A DNA stretch of 64,000 bases, from positions 21,479,501 through 21,543,500 of the forward strand of contig CM072801.1 of NCBI GenBank assembly GCA_037013495.1, given 5' to 3'. This stretch comes from Hippophae tibetana. Its lineage: Eukaryota; Streptophyta; Magnoliopsida; Rosales; Elaeagnaceae. The position numbers and the translations under genes are program-made. Below the pieces are notes generated by a model. It ran no database searches and had not been told where the DNA came from. It worked only from the letters and a program-made list of their open reading frames with translations. Positions 49,625 to 61,064 of this stretch are shown piece after piece; position 1 is the stretch's first letter; the number at the start of each line of letters is the position of its first letter.

Positions 49625-50960
49625 TAGCATGCTAAGTTCTTAAAAGTACTTAATATATCGTGATTTTATGTATGTTAAATGATTAAATAGATTTGAACTT
49701 TCTTAGTTTTATTATCATTTTAAATAAATCTATATTTTCAGAGTCACAAGTATATTTTGTTATTTTTCAAGTATTTTAGTTTCAAAAAGATAAAATTTAT
49801 CAATACTTTGAAAATATATATGAAAGAACTTCATTATAACTTTAAAAGGTTAAAAGATAACACATGTTAAGCATTACATTTGTTCCAAAAAGGATATACA
49901 AGAAAATATGGTTTTAAATTGATCAGAATAATATGAGCCATAGCGTGGAAGTTTTATGTGTCACGACGTAAGGCTAATAGACTAAATATTAAGCATACCA
50001 GAATTGATGTGGGTCACGACATGAAAATTTTGTGTGTTGCGACATGTGTGTAATGGATCGTGTTCCAACCAATTATATATTGTATCATGCAGTGACATGG
50101 AAAGAATTGTGTCGTGATGCCAATCTTTTGATCTAACATTTTCTCTTTTTTTAAACATATAAATAAGACCCCATTTTTATTGTATTCCATTTCCTTTTCA
50201 TCCATTTCTTTTATCATTCTTAGTTTCTTTCTAAGCTTTTTAGTTTTTCTTTTCTTAATTTAAAGCTTTTCTCTCAATTGAGAGTTGAACATAGTTATAG
50301 TTTTGTGTAAAATTTTAGTTTAAATTCAATAAACAATAATTGATAATTTTGTTTGGAGATTTTTTTAGTTACAGAAACAATACTAAATTTCTGTATTTGG
50401 AAGGATACACTTGCGATATAATTTAAATGTATTTTTTTTAGATTAATTTATATGTTACTTTGAATGCTATGCTTAAAATATTGGCCATATTGTTAAATTA
50501 AACATGTTTGGCTAGAATTATTATGGGATACTAGTAAAGTTATTATGCTTGTAAAATATTAAAATATGTATAGATTTTTACAAATTTAAGTACTATTTTT
50601 CATTCAAGAATTCTACAAAATTTATTACAAAAAATATAGTGATGTCGGAATTTTTTTAATAAACTTAAATTATGAAAGTAAGATTTAAAATTTGATTATT
50701 TGGAACTAATTTAGAGTATTGTTCTTTTATCTTTGATTAAGTTCATATATATACTTGTAGTATAACCTTTATTTCAAAGATTTTTTTTTATAAAAATTAC
50801 TATTAAAAAATATATTGACGATGATAAGTGATAATTTAGACATATTTTTAGCAATTATTTCCTCTATATCTATGCTTATTTTATTATTGTCATGCGTTAT
50901 AATTATTTATTATATATTTTATGTGAAAATATGAATTTTTAGGATTTTTTATAGAATTTT
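49625..50960 (+). repeat. Athila-type Ty3 LTR, copy A (diverged)
   Basis: Starts near TGCTAAGTTCTTAAAAGTACTT, which matches the LTR start TGATAAGTGCTCAAAAAGCACT seen on the minus strand at 62570. It has a TATA box (ACATATAAATAAGACC, about 50156) and a leader with GTTTGGAGATTTTTT. Later words (AAACATGTTTGGCTAGAATTATTATGGGATAC) are shared with copies B-D. It is followed by an AT microsatellite (50999-51021). It is the most diverged copy. Confidence 0.65.
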
Positions 50961-51021
50961 TATGAATTTCTTTATGAATTTTATTTGGAAAAAGTGGATA
51001 TATATATATATATATATAATT

Positions 51022-51160
51022 GTGGATGTATTTAGAAGAGACATGGATGCACTTGGCAAACCAACGTCCAAAATGACGCCATTTTGAATCAATGCCATCT
51101 ACATGATGCCTCTAGTTTGCGTTGGTTCATTTAGTTGTGTTCCTAATGATGTATTGTTTG
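51022..51160. other. Short spacer between Athila LTR copies A and B
   Basis: Has CAAAATGACGCCATTTTG, a perfect 18-bp palindrome at 51070-51087. Nothing coding. Confidence 0.5.
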
Positions 51161-51162
51161 GA

Positions 51163-52660
51163 GTAATGAGTGCTTAAAAACATTAAAATTATCATTATTT
51201 AATGTACTTTAATTGATTAAATATATTTATATTTTTATATAAATTGTTTTTTTTAGAATTACGGATATTTTTATTGTTTTCAGGTATTTTAATTCAAAAA
51301 TAATTTAAATACTCGAAGAAAAATATTGGAAGTAATACATCACAATATTTAAAGTGTACTATTCATTTATTATACAAATAAGTGAGAAAAAATGAGGAAA
51401 AGTAAAAAAAAAAAGACAAAATTGCCCAACTAGCACATACCTGAATCGAGTCCTACACGTAGCCAATATAGTGCACATCTCGCCGCTAGTCTCACCCCAC
51501 ACACATGCCAACCTGTCTAAACGCTTTCAAGACCAATTTTTGAGACATTTTTTTTCACTTTTTTTAAAACTTTTTCTCATCTATAAAAGACTTCATTATT
51601 GTAAAAATCATCTCTTAAAATCTCTTCTTTTTCTCTCTTTATAAAGTTTTCTTAGTTTTTTTTAGTTTTAAAATTCTTTTTTAGAAGAACTAGTTATGCT
51701 TTTGTAAATTTCTAGTCTTTGATTCAATAAATGAAAATACAAATCCGTTTGGAGGTTTTCAGAAATGAAACTAGCATCAAAGTTTCATAAGGATTCTTTT
51801 GAAGTATAATTTTAAAATTTAACATGATTGTGATTAAATTTAACATGTCTGGCTGTTATTAAATATGATATAATAATAACGTTGTTATGATTGCGAAATA
51901 TTAAATAGGTAAAACATTTCTATAAAAAAAATTGATTTTTTATATTCAAGAGTTTATATTAAGGATGTTAGAGAGAAATATATTATTTTTCATTACAAAC
52001 TTAAATCTGAAAATTAGATTTTAAGATTTAATTATCCTATTTGATTTAGAGTAATGAACTTTCATTTATTGATATAATCATCTGGTAGTTAGAGTAAAGC
52101 TCTATTTCAAATTTTTTTATAAGAACTATTATTTGAAAATGTATTAACAACATATTTTTAGTAATGATTTTAAAACTTGAAAAATAATACTTAGATAATA
52201 AAATTCTTAGGTTCATTTTCAATCTCTTAAAAAAAATAAATTTAATTTAATTAACCAAATTAATTATCGATTTCACTCATAGGTGTTAATTGATTTTCTT
52301 AATTAACAAAGAATATCTAACCTCATCAAATGTGGTATTTATATATAAAAAAAGAATCAATAAATATCAATTTATATCTTTAATAACCTAAATAATATGA
52401 GCAAACATAATAACTTAATTATTTTATCCTTAAATACTCCACTGTTATGAATGATAAAAAATGTATAATTGTTTTTTGAATCCATATCTATACTTATTTT
52501 TTATGTTATTAGATTAGGAAACACAAAAAATCAAAATATCGTGACAGGATATACTTGTCATTTTCTATAAAATAATTCATGCACTTGCAAGAGTTTTATA
52601 AATATAAAACCAAATTATCTACAAAATCAATATTGCTAACCTGATTTCAATTTTAACTCA
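51163..52660 (+). repeat. Athila-type Ty3 LTR, copy B
   Basis: Begins near TGAGTGCTTAAAAACATTAAAA and carries the shared promoter (CATCTATAAAAGACTTC, about 51580). The leader GTTTGGAGGTTTTCxGAAAxGAxACTA and the 3' part align over more than a kilobase with copies C and D. A primer site follows it, so it could be the 5' LTR of an element. Confidence 0.8.
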
Positions 52661-52690
52661 TCAATTCTTGGCGTTGTTGTGGGGAAGGAA
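52660..52690 (+). promoter_or_regulatory. Primer-binding site after LTR copy B
   Basis: TTGGCGTTGTTGTGGGGAAG (about 52667-52686) closely resembles the TTGGCGCCGTTGCCGGGGA site of Athila/Tat elements. It fixes the plus orientation. Confidence 0.7.
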
Positions 52691-53065
52691 TAATGCTTTT
52701 AAATTATTTATCAAAATTTAAAAAAATATTTGTGTTATAAATAATTGTGATTTTTTTATTTAGTAAAAAAATCAAACTTTAATTTATTTAATTATTTTAT
52801 TTTATAAAAAAATTAAAAAAGTTAAAAAAAAAACTAATTGTGTAATAGCATGAAAAATAAAGATGTAAAAGAGTTCTATCTAGGAGAATAGTTATTGGAA
52901 ATCTTTGTGTCACTAGTCTTTCTTAGGAACGTTATTCTCTCTAGAAAGATGGTTTTTAAGGAGATTTTGCCCCGCCGTTCTTCCTTGAGAGCACTATTGG
53001 TTAATATTGATTATGTTATTTAACTTATAGATTAACTTAACTGTTGTGAATATTGTATGATATAA
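52691..53065 (+). mobile_element. Short Athila interior remnant
   Basis: Untranslated sequence downstream of the primer site, AT-rich at first. The GC-richer words CTCTCTAGAAAGATGG and GCCCCGCCGTTCTTCC are unassigned. No coding capacity was seen. Confidence 0.45.
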
Positions 53066-53325
53066 CATGTATACAAATATGTTTGTATTATATATTAGAT
53101 TGGGTGTATTATATTATGTAGAATTTAACCATGTATATTTATTTGTATAAAAATATGTTTAAATTATATATTAGATAGAGTGTATTATAAATATTTATTT
53201 TGTATAATTTAATCATATATATTTATTTGTAAAAAAATGTGTTTGTATTATGTGATAAATAAAGTGTATTATAAATATGTATAGTTTAAGTATGTATAAT
53301 TATATGTATCAAAATTTGTATAAAA
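53066..53325. repeat. AT-rich tandem repeat, about 65-85-bp period
   Basis: About 3.3 imperfect units share ATGTATATTTATTTGTA, then ATGTxTxxATTATxTxxTAxAT and AGTGTATTATAAATAT. It sits between Athila LTR copies B and C. Confidence 0.65.
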
Positions 53326-54975
53326 TTACCATAATTTAATGTAATTTAATTGATTAAATACATTTATATTTATATGATTTTATCATATTTTTATATACAT
53401 TTTTCTTTTTGTAATCACGGGTATTTTTATTATTTTTCAAGTATTTTCATTAAAAAATAATTTAAAAGCTCGAAGAAAAATACTGAAAGTAATACATCAC
53501 AATATTTAAAGTATAGTATTCATTTATTGTAAAAATTAGTGAGAAACAAATGAGAAAAAGTAAAAAAAAATGGAAAAAATTGCCCAATTGGGACATACTC
53601 GTGCTGAGTCCCATATGCAGCTAACACATCGTCTATCCCACCACAAATCTCACCTCACACGTGTGTCATCCTATCCAAATGCATCCAAGAGCAAAATTTT
53701 AGATATTTTCTCATCTAGAAAAAGAGACCTTCTCTACTATTGTAAAAATCATCCCTCAAAATCTCTTCTCTTTCTCTCTCTAACTTTATTTATCTGGAAA
53801 ATTTTCTTAAATTTTTTAGTTTTAAAGTTTTCTTTTTGAGAAAAACTAGTTATGTTTTTGTAAATTTCTAGTATTTGATTAAATAAACAGAAATGAAAAT
53901 CTATTTGGAGGTTTTCTAGAAACGATACTAGAATCAAAGTTCTGTATGGATTTTTTAGAGGCATAATTTTAAAATGAATTTTATAGTTATTTTTATATAT
54001 GTTATATTTAATTTGTCTGTGATTAAATTTAATATGGTTGGCTATTTGTAAATATGTTATAATAATAACGTTGTTATGGTTGCAAATCATTAAATAGGTA
54101 AAACATTTTTATAAAATAAATAAATTTTTTATATTCACGATTTTATATTGAGGATGTTAGAGAGAAATATATTATTTTTTATTACAAACTTAAATCTAAA
54201 AATTAGATTTTAAGGTTTAATTATTCGATCTGATTTAGAGTAGTGCACTTTTATTTATTAGTATAATCGTCCCGTAGTTAGAATAAATCTCTATTTTAAA
54301 ATTTTTTATAAAAATTATTATTTGAAAATATATTAACAACATATTTTTAGTATTGATTTTAAAATTTAAAAGGTAGTACTCAGATAATAAAACTCTTAAG
54401 TTAAATTTGGACACATTGAATTAAGTTTAAAATGTCTAATCCCATCAAATGTATCATTTAAATTATTCATTTTCAATCTCTTAGAAAAAAAGAATTAATT
54501 AACCAAATTAATTATCTATCCCACTCATAGATGTTAATTGATTTATTTAATTAACAAAGAATATCTAATCTTACCAAATGTGGTATTTATATAAAAAAGA
54601 AAGAATTAATAAATATCAATTTTTATTATTAATAACCTTCATAATATGAGGAAGCATAATTAACTTAATTATTCTATCTATAAATATTCTACTATTATGA
54701 ATTATAAAAATTTACATAATTGTTTATTGAATTGATATCTATGTTTATTTTTTTATGTTATTAGAATAAGAAACACAAAAAAATCAAAATATTGTGACAT
54801 GATGTTTAAAATTTAATTTCTTTTTGAAAAGTTTGAATAATAAATTAAAAATCACACATATTTTTTCCTTAGATCGACTTTGAGATTATACTTGTCATTT
54901 TATATTAAATGATTCGTAAACTTGTGAGAGTTTTACATCGATAAAACCAAAATATCTGCAAAATTGGTATGCTAA
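53300..54975 (+). repeat. Athila-type Ty3 LTR, copy C
   Basis: Aligns with copy B (ACTxGAAAGTAATACATCACAATATT, then GGTAAAACATTTxTATAAA, and GATGTTAGAGAGAAATATATTATTTTT). It has a promoter-like stretch with TTTTCTCATCTAGAAAAAGAGACC and a similar 3' end (ATACTTGTCATTTTxTATxAAATxATTCxT). The frames at 53570-53839 and 53749-54090 (-) lie wholly inside the LTR and are not genes. Confidence 0.8.
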
Positions 54976-55013
54976 CTTGATGTTGGTTTTGTCTTCTCAT
55001 ACATCATTTGCAT

Positions 55014-55031
55014 CAAACGACATGTCGTTTG
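55014..55031. repeat. Perfect 18-bp palindrome
   Basis: CAAACGACATGTCGTTTG is its own reverse complement. It sits between LTR copy C and the next LTR-like block. It may be a chance or regulatory palindrome of an LTR. Confidence 0.9.
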
Positions 55032-55039
55032 GCCATCAG

Positions 55040-56110
55040 CTTCTTTCCCCAACATCATGCCTCCCTATTCATACCTAATCCATTCTTTTATCACGTTGCA
55101 TAATCTAGTACTTCCATTTGATTCCATTTGATTGTCCAGACTTAATCTGGTCATAAAATCCAAAATAAAACTCCTATAAATACCTATAAAATGTAATTTT
55201 GAAGGGAATGATAAGAAGAATTAGAAACAAATTAGAGAGAAAAATATAAAATTATTCTCTGTAACAAATTAAAGAATATTTGACAAAACATTTAAGAACA
55301 AGTTTAGACATTAGTGTATTGGCTTCACTTTTGCATCAAAAACTAATAAATTATTGTATTTTATTTCTCTTTATATTTTGAATTATTTAATTATCTCATT
55401 ATAAGTGTTAAATTTAATGTATAATGAAATAATTCATTATAATTATGAGTAATTTCAAGTCTTAAATTATGATTTAATATTATGAATTATGTTAGGATAT
55501 GAATAAAATTTCAATTATTAATTTCTTGATGTATTTAATTTCATATTTGAATATCAAAATATGTTAATTCTTGAATGAGGTGTACAACTAGTTTGATATT
55601 TAATTTTTCTTATTGTTAGATTACGAAGTTAATATCAAATTATATTTTTTTGTAATTAAATTAACATGTTGTAATTTCTACTACAATTCAAATTAAAATT
55701 TTTAATTATAAATTGTTAACAATATCAATTTCATCTAATTTAATTATTATTATTTTGGATTATAATGCAACAAGCGAATTCAAATTCCTAAAATTAAAAT
55801 CGAGAAAAATAAATGGGATCTTGAATTTATGTAATGAATTTAGAATTTTAAAATTGAATGAATCATAATATAATAAATTTAATTGTTATCTAGTGCCAAT
55901 AAAAATTCTATAATGACATGTTTATCTTATTAATTTTATATTTTGTACTTTTTATTATATTCTTATTTTTGTATGTTATTTTATTTTTCTGCAAAAACAT
56001 TTAAAAACCCCTATTTATTTTATTTGTGATATTTTAAGATTTTATATTAAACTAGTTATTAATAATTAAATTGTATACATCTTTTATGGGTAATAATCCT
56101 TACTTGCAAT
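55040..56110 (+). repeat. LTR-like block related to the one at 14150-15430
   Basis: A promoter-like CTCCTATAAATACC (about 55172), a leader, and then long patches alignable with 14540-15370. The end is near TTTATGGGTAATAATCCTTACTTGC. No coding region. It is probably a solo LTR of a Ty3 family, with approximate edges. Confidence 0.45.
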
Positions 56111-56119
56111 TATATTTAT

Positions 56120-58025
56120 AATGACAAAATTTTAAAAACGTAAAAAAAATTGTTAAATATTTGTTTGTCTAATTTAGACACCATTAGACGTCATTTGTTT
56201 TGCAATAGTTTTAAAAGCTAAAAGTTGGTTCCTAGAAATTTAAATGGTGAAGATTCCCATACGTATGAGGGGTAGAAACATCAACCTATGAAATCTTTTT
56301 GCGTGTTTTATATTAATTTGATTAAGTAATTAACATAGTAAAAATATAAAAAAACATGCTTAATTCAACACCAACAAAAATAACTAGTAGATGTAACAAT
56401 AACAATTTGCAGAATACATATTAATGATGGTGTGTCTCACCGGCTCCGATCCAAACTAGAAACATGCATACATGACAAATAATGCATAACTTGTGGTACA
56501 TGCATACATACGAAAAAGCTAAAAGGATTTCCAATCACTTAAGGACCTCTTATATGGAAACATATTTGGTAAATGATTATTTTACTTTTACAACATGTAA
56601 TCAAACATATATACCAAACCTTAATAAAGCGTTTAACACTTGGTACACTTTCAAGGTAAAGAGATACAGACTCCTTAGGAACTCACACCAAGTATGTATG
56701 CAAATAAAAAAATAGACTATATTAACATACAATCTAAACAAGAATGTCTACTAATAAGGACTCCAATCATGTTAAAGAGATGTTGACTCCTTAAGGACTA
56801 ATGGAGATAAAAACACCTGATAGATAATTACAGCTAGAGTATAAATAAATACAAACATGCATTATAATAAAGCAACAGATAAGGAATTAATTAAATAAAA
56901 TATAGGTGATAAATATTAAAAGTTTTTTTATTAGAGACATACACCATTTAAACTATGATTGTACTAGTCATATATTCAAGTATGCATAACACCTACTATA
57001 ACGAGGCAAACCCATATAAAAATCCTATCTATATGGTAAAATCCTCGATTTGCTTAAGGTAACCACTCAGTAGCAAATAATCAACTAATTAATAAAATAG
57101 TTACAAATATGATAGAAAATAAAATCACTAATACCTCAATCAATTGGGATCTCTATCCTAACTACCTATTGTTGCTTTTGCTTTTTGTTTCCATAACGAT
57201 CTAGTTCAACACACGAACTTGGATCACCTCTAAAGCCAAAACCATCCAATATGGTGTGATCAGAAACCATGAATTAATAATGAGTGACATGCACAATCAA
57301 TAGAGCCACCCTCAAACACAAATACCCAATAAATAACAAAAGACACATAGTTCACCATAAACCATCAAGAGGCACAAATCCAAGACGTGAAAACTCAAAA
57401 AATTTAACTATGCCCACTCTCAAAAAGATGTTCTCACATGTAAAAGTTGCATGAAGGAAACTACTAGCTATCAAATGTCTTATTTCACTTAAACCTCTTG
57501 CAAAGAACACTTCGAGTACTCACAACTCACCGAGACTATTTTGCTCACACAATATTGAATCACTAATACTAAACAACACACAAGGTATTAGTAATGGTGA
57601 AATAAAAATAATGAGATGTCAATTTGACAGAGCTCCACTACATTTTCTTGATATCGAATAAGAAGAAATAAGGGTATTTATAGAACTAATTTATCACTTT
57701 GCCAGCCAATTTTCCAACCACTTCACCAAGGGTGGTGGTGGGCTTAGTAGCAAGGTGCTTAAATGTACCTTTCTTCATTGCAAAAATTATCGAGTATTTT
57801 CCATAAACCAACACACCATTTAGTATACACATTACAGAAACCAACCATGTGGTATGTCTAAACATACTTGTATACAAAGTGTACCTTATTATATGTGTGT
57901 GTGTGTATTATTGATCCATAGTAACCAACCTCACATAGAGGAGGACAAATACACTAAGTAAGAATAAAACAAACATCATGTTTTGCACACAAAAAGCCAA
58001 CACATAGACAAGAGTACTATAGGAC
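56120..58025 (-). repeat. Unassigned AT-rich block with a minus-strand TATA box
   Basis: No coding frame was recognised. A minus-strand TATA motif (TTCTATAAATACCC, about 57674-57687) suggests a minus-orientation LTR. A (GT)n run is at 57892-57907. Words such as GACTCCTTAAGGAC recur (56520-56800). The frames at 56482-56715 and 57686-57877 (-) are not called. Confidence 0.35.
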
Positions 58026-58029
58026 TTAC

Positions 58030-58498
58030 AAATGGTTTATTAATCTCTTAGAAAAGTAGCATAATTTAATTAAAATTAACCACTAAATATGATAAGTGTT
58101 TTTAATTAATAGCAAATATTAGGCCCGATCGAATACGCTATTTGAATATATAAGATAGAATTAGTAATCTTAATTCATATATTTAAACAACCTAATCAAT
58201 ATTAAGCAAGCATAATTAAATAGCTAATATACCCCACAAATTTTCCACTAAGTATAAATGTCATTTGCCTAATGTTTTTTGAATCTATAGTTCTTTTTAT
58301 ATTGTTAGTTTAGATCTTTCAATAACCCCAAACTTTGTACTATAATATTTTAGGTTTAATTTTTGTTTTTAAAAACCACATGATTGCTATTTAGATTAAC
58401 TCTGAAAGTATACTTATCATTTTCTATAAGTGATTTATGCAGTTACGAGTTATTTTATAAATTATAAAAAGTTATATGCTTAATTTAGACACATGAAT
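58030..58498 (+). repeat. Athila-type Ty3 LTR, 3' part (copy E)
   Basis: Aligns with the last 400-500 bases of copies B and C: AATCTCTTAGAAAA, then TTTTTTGAATCTATA, ATACTTATCATTTTCTATAA and GAGTTxTTTTATAAAT. It is followed directly by primer-site-like motifs. Confidence 0.6.
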
Positions 58499-58590
58499 TT
58501 TTTTTGGCATCATTGCCAAGTGTAATGGTAATTTTACTAATACTAGATACAATTTTCAAGTATCAAGTTTTTGACACCGTTTTCGGAGAG
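58499..58590 (+). promoter_or_regulatory. Two primer-site-like motifs in tandem
   Basis: TTTTTTGGCATCATTGCCAA (about 58499-58519) and AGTTTTTGACACCGTTTTCG (about 58564-58584) both resemble the TTTTTGGCGCCGTTGCCGG site of Athila elements. They lie about 65 bases apart. One is probably the true site and the other a partial duplication or leftover from a neighbouring copy. Confidence 0.5.
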
Positions 58591-60440
58591 AAATAACATT
58601 TTTAAATTTTTTCTTATCAAAATCTTAAAAAATAATTATATTGTAAATATTATGATTATTATTTAAAATTTTAAAATATCTAGGTTGTTAATTAATTTAG
58701 GATATTTTATATTTTATCTTATTTTTGAAAAAAAATATATAACATAAATAAAATAAGTCTTATTTTTAAACTTTTTTGTTTTATTTATTTTTTTTTATTT
58801 TTTTTAAAATAATTTATTTAATAATGATAATGAAATATTAAAATCTTAAAATATTTAAAAATTATATTTTATTTATAAAAAAATAGCATTCTTTACTTTA
58901 TGTATAGTGTTTTTGTGTAATTTATTTTCTTTTACTAACACATATATCATTGTATCATTTTATTCTTTTAATTTTTATATGTTATGTATTTCTAAATACA
59001 AACATTTGATGTATTATTACTTGTACATTTATTTTATCTTTTATATTTTTCACTTAATTAGTGATTTTAACTTTTATTTTAAAAAGTTTATGCAAGGTAG
59101 GAGGTCCTTAGGGTACCTACTCACACTGTATAAAAATATACATAAGTTTAATAGACTATTAAGAATGCTAGAATTTAAGATCCCACAACCTTTTATAGAG
59201 TAAATTTGTGAGCCAAATCTTAACCTGAACAATCAAATAAAGGAGAGAATTCACGACCAAGGAAAACCACAATAAAGGAGTATACAAGACCAGTAATTGG
59301 CACTATTATTGCCTCAATCTAACTGGGCAAGGCTACTTGGAACTATAAATTGAGAAACATTCATTTTTTTATGTTATCTTCCTTTAATGGACTACCTAAT
59401 GATGACTCACTATCTTTCATTAGGGACTTTTACTCAATAGTCCAAACATTCCTTCTCGATGTATTCACCAAGGATCAACTTAGATTGAGGTGTTTCCCTT
59501 GCACCCTAAAAGAAAGGGCCAAGGTAGGGCTAATGTCACTTTCTCTAGGTTCCTTGATGACTTGAGAGGATTTCTATAATAAGTTTATAGGAAAATTATA
59601 TTCCTATTAAAAGATATTAGAGATGAGAGCAAAGATTGTAACTTTCTCTCAACTGATGAGAGAACCTTTCCATGAAACTTAGGATAGGTTTAAACTCTTT
59701 CTCACTAAATGGCCCCATCATAGCTATCCTCTACAGCTATAGAAATAGTTTTTCTATGATGGATATTTCATCGTTCATAATGGGAGAAAATATTTCCTTA
59801 GAGACTTATAATCTCTTTTAGATTTTGGGTGCTAATTCCAAATAGAAGAGCTCCAAAGTGAAAAGAACCTTTATAGACTCCGATATTGAAGTTCAAATGC
59901 AGCTTGCATGACTATCCAAGAAAGTTTCACTTCTCATAACACATGCTACATCAAATAAAGAAAAATTTGGTGTGTGCAATACTTTGGGACATAGTGTTGA
60001 TGCTTGTTCCTATCAAGGAAAATCTAGTGTTAGAATTGAGCAAGTTAATGTATTTAGAGAGCATCAATCAAGATCTAGGTATGACTCCAATGCAAATACC
60101 TACAATCCAGGGTGGAAGAATTATTCTGATTTCTCTTGGAGAAAGAATAACCCTTCATTTTCCTTGAATTCAAACCAATTAGGTCAGTAATTCTACCAAC
60201 AAATGCCTAAGAATCCTCTCAACAAGTTAACTTTGGAGGATAATTTGAATGCATTCATTCAAGTTAACATAGACAACCAATCCAGAACAAATCAGAGGTT
60301 GGAATCTATAGCATATTTCGTTAAAAAAGTGAAAGTACAGGTGGAACTGCTAACTAAAAACTTGCAAAAGTAAGGCAAGGAATAACTATAAGGTCAGAAA
60401 TAATTTAGAACTCAATAAGGTGGGGATATTGAGTTTGTAA
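58591..60440 (+). mobile_element. Athila-type Ty3 interior with gag remnant (fossil)
   Basis: The AT-rich leader (58591-59180) is followed by a gag region of the Athila type (about 59190-60410): NGLPNDDSLSFIRDF, then LRLRCFPCTLKERAK, EEPFHE, FKLFLT and KxPHHS, a zinc-knuckle-like CNTLGHSVDAC, and a Gln/Asn-rich tail. Pol is not seen. It is broken. The open frames at 59350-60190 belong to it. Confidence 0.8.
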
Positions 60441-61060
60441 AAATATGGAACCTCCCAGTAACATCTTACTAAAGACAAAAAATACAGTCTTAGATGTGAT
60501 TTTATTGCTTTCATTTCATTTAAAAAATAATTGTTTTATTGTTTTTTGTGTGATTATTTTATAACTTAATTAAAGTATAAATTTTTATGTGATTAAGTTA
60601 TCGTTATGATATAATAATAACTTTTTTTTGAATCTCACCTTTGCATGCCTTTTCTTGCTCAGTGGTATTAGGGTCTTAGATTTCAAATGATTTGATTTTT
60701 AAATATTCGTTTCGCGAATGTATTTTAATGTGCCATGGCCCACATTCATTTTTCGAGCAAAATTACCCTTTTCCACGTGAATTCTCTCATTTTTTCTTCA
60801 TTTTCTCATAGTTTTCACACAAATCATAATTTTATTTCCAACCGAACACTTCAAAAACCCTCAAAATTTCATTTTTCTTCAATAATTTTTCAAAATATTT
60901 CATGGGAATCACTTTCCTTAAAATTTCTTACTCATTTCATGAAGAAATTTTCAAAAATCTTTAATAATTTCAAGAAATCTTCATCTTCAAATAGGGGTGT
61001 TCATTTTTCTTCAATCCATAATAACATAAGTACGTTTTCATTAAATTTTTAGAATTTAAT
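60441..61060 (+). other. Junction region between Athila gag and the inverted LTR
   Basis: AT-rich. CAGTGGTATTAGGGTCTTAG (60660-60679) resembles the iMet-tRNA primer site TGGTATCAGAGC of other retroelements. A T-rich leader-like region with a low-complexity 105-codon frame (60735-61052) follows; this frame is rich in Ser, Phe and His and has no family likeness. Confidence 0.35.
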
Positions 61061-61064
61061 TTTT

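Noticed and set aside
53570-54090. Two overlapping frames of 89 and 113 codons
   Set aside because: Both lie wholly within Athila LTR copy C and run over its leader. The matching region of copy B does not keep them.
51163-54975. A complete short TRIM/LARD element formed by LTR copies B and C
   Set aside because: B and C share family and orientation with little between, but boundaries, a purine tract and a target duplication could not be found. Nested or recombined LTRs are as likely.
60735-61052. 105-codon frame rich in Ser, Phe and His
   Set aside because: Low-complexity T-rich sequence between retroelement pieces, with no domain.
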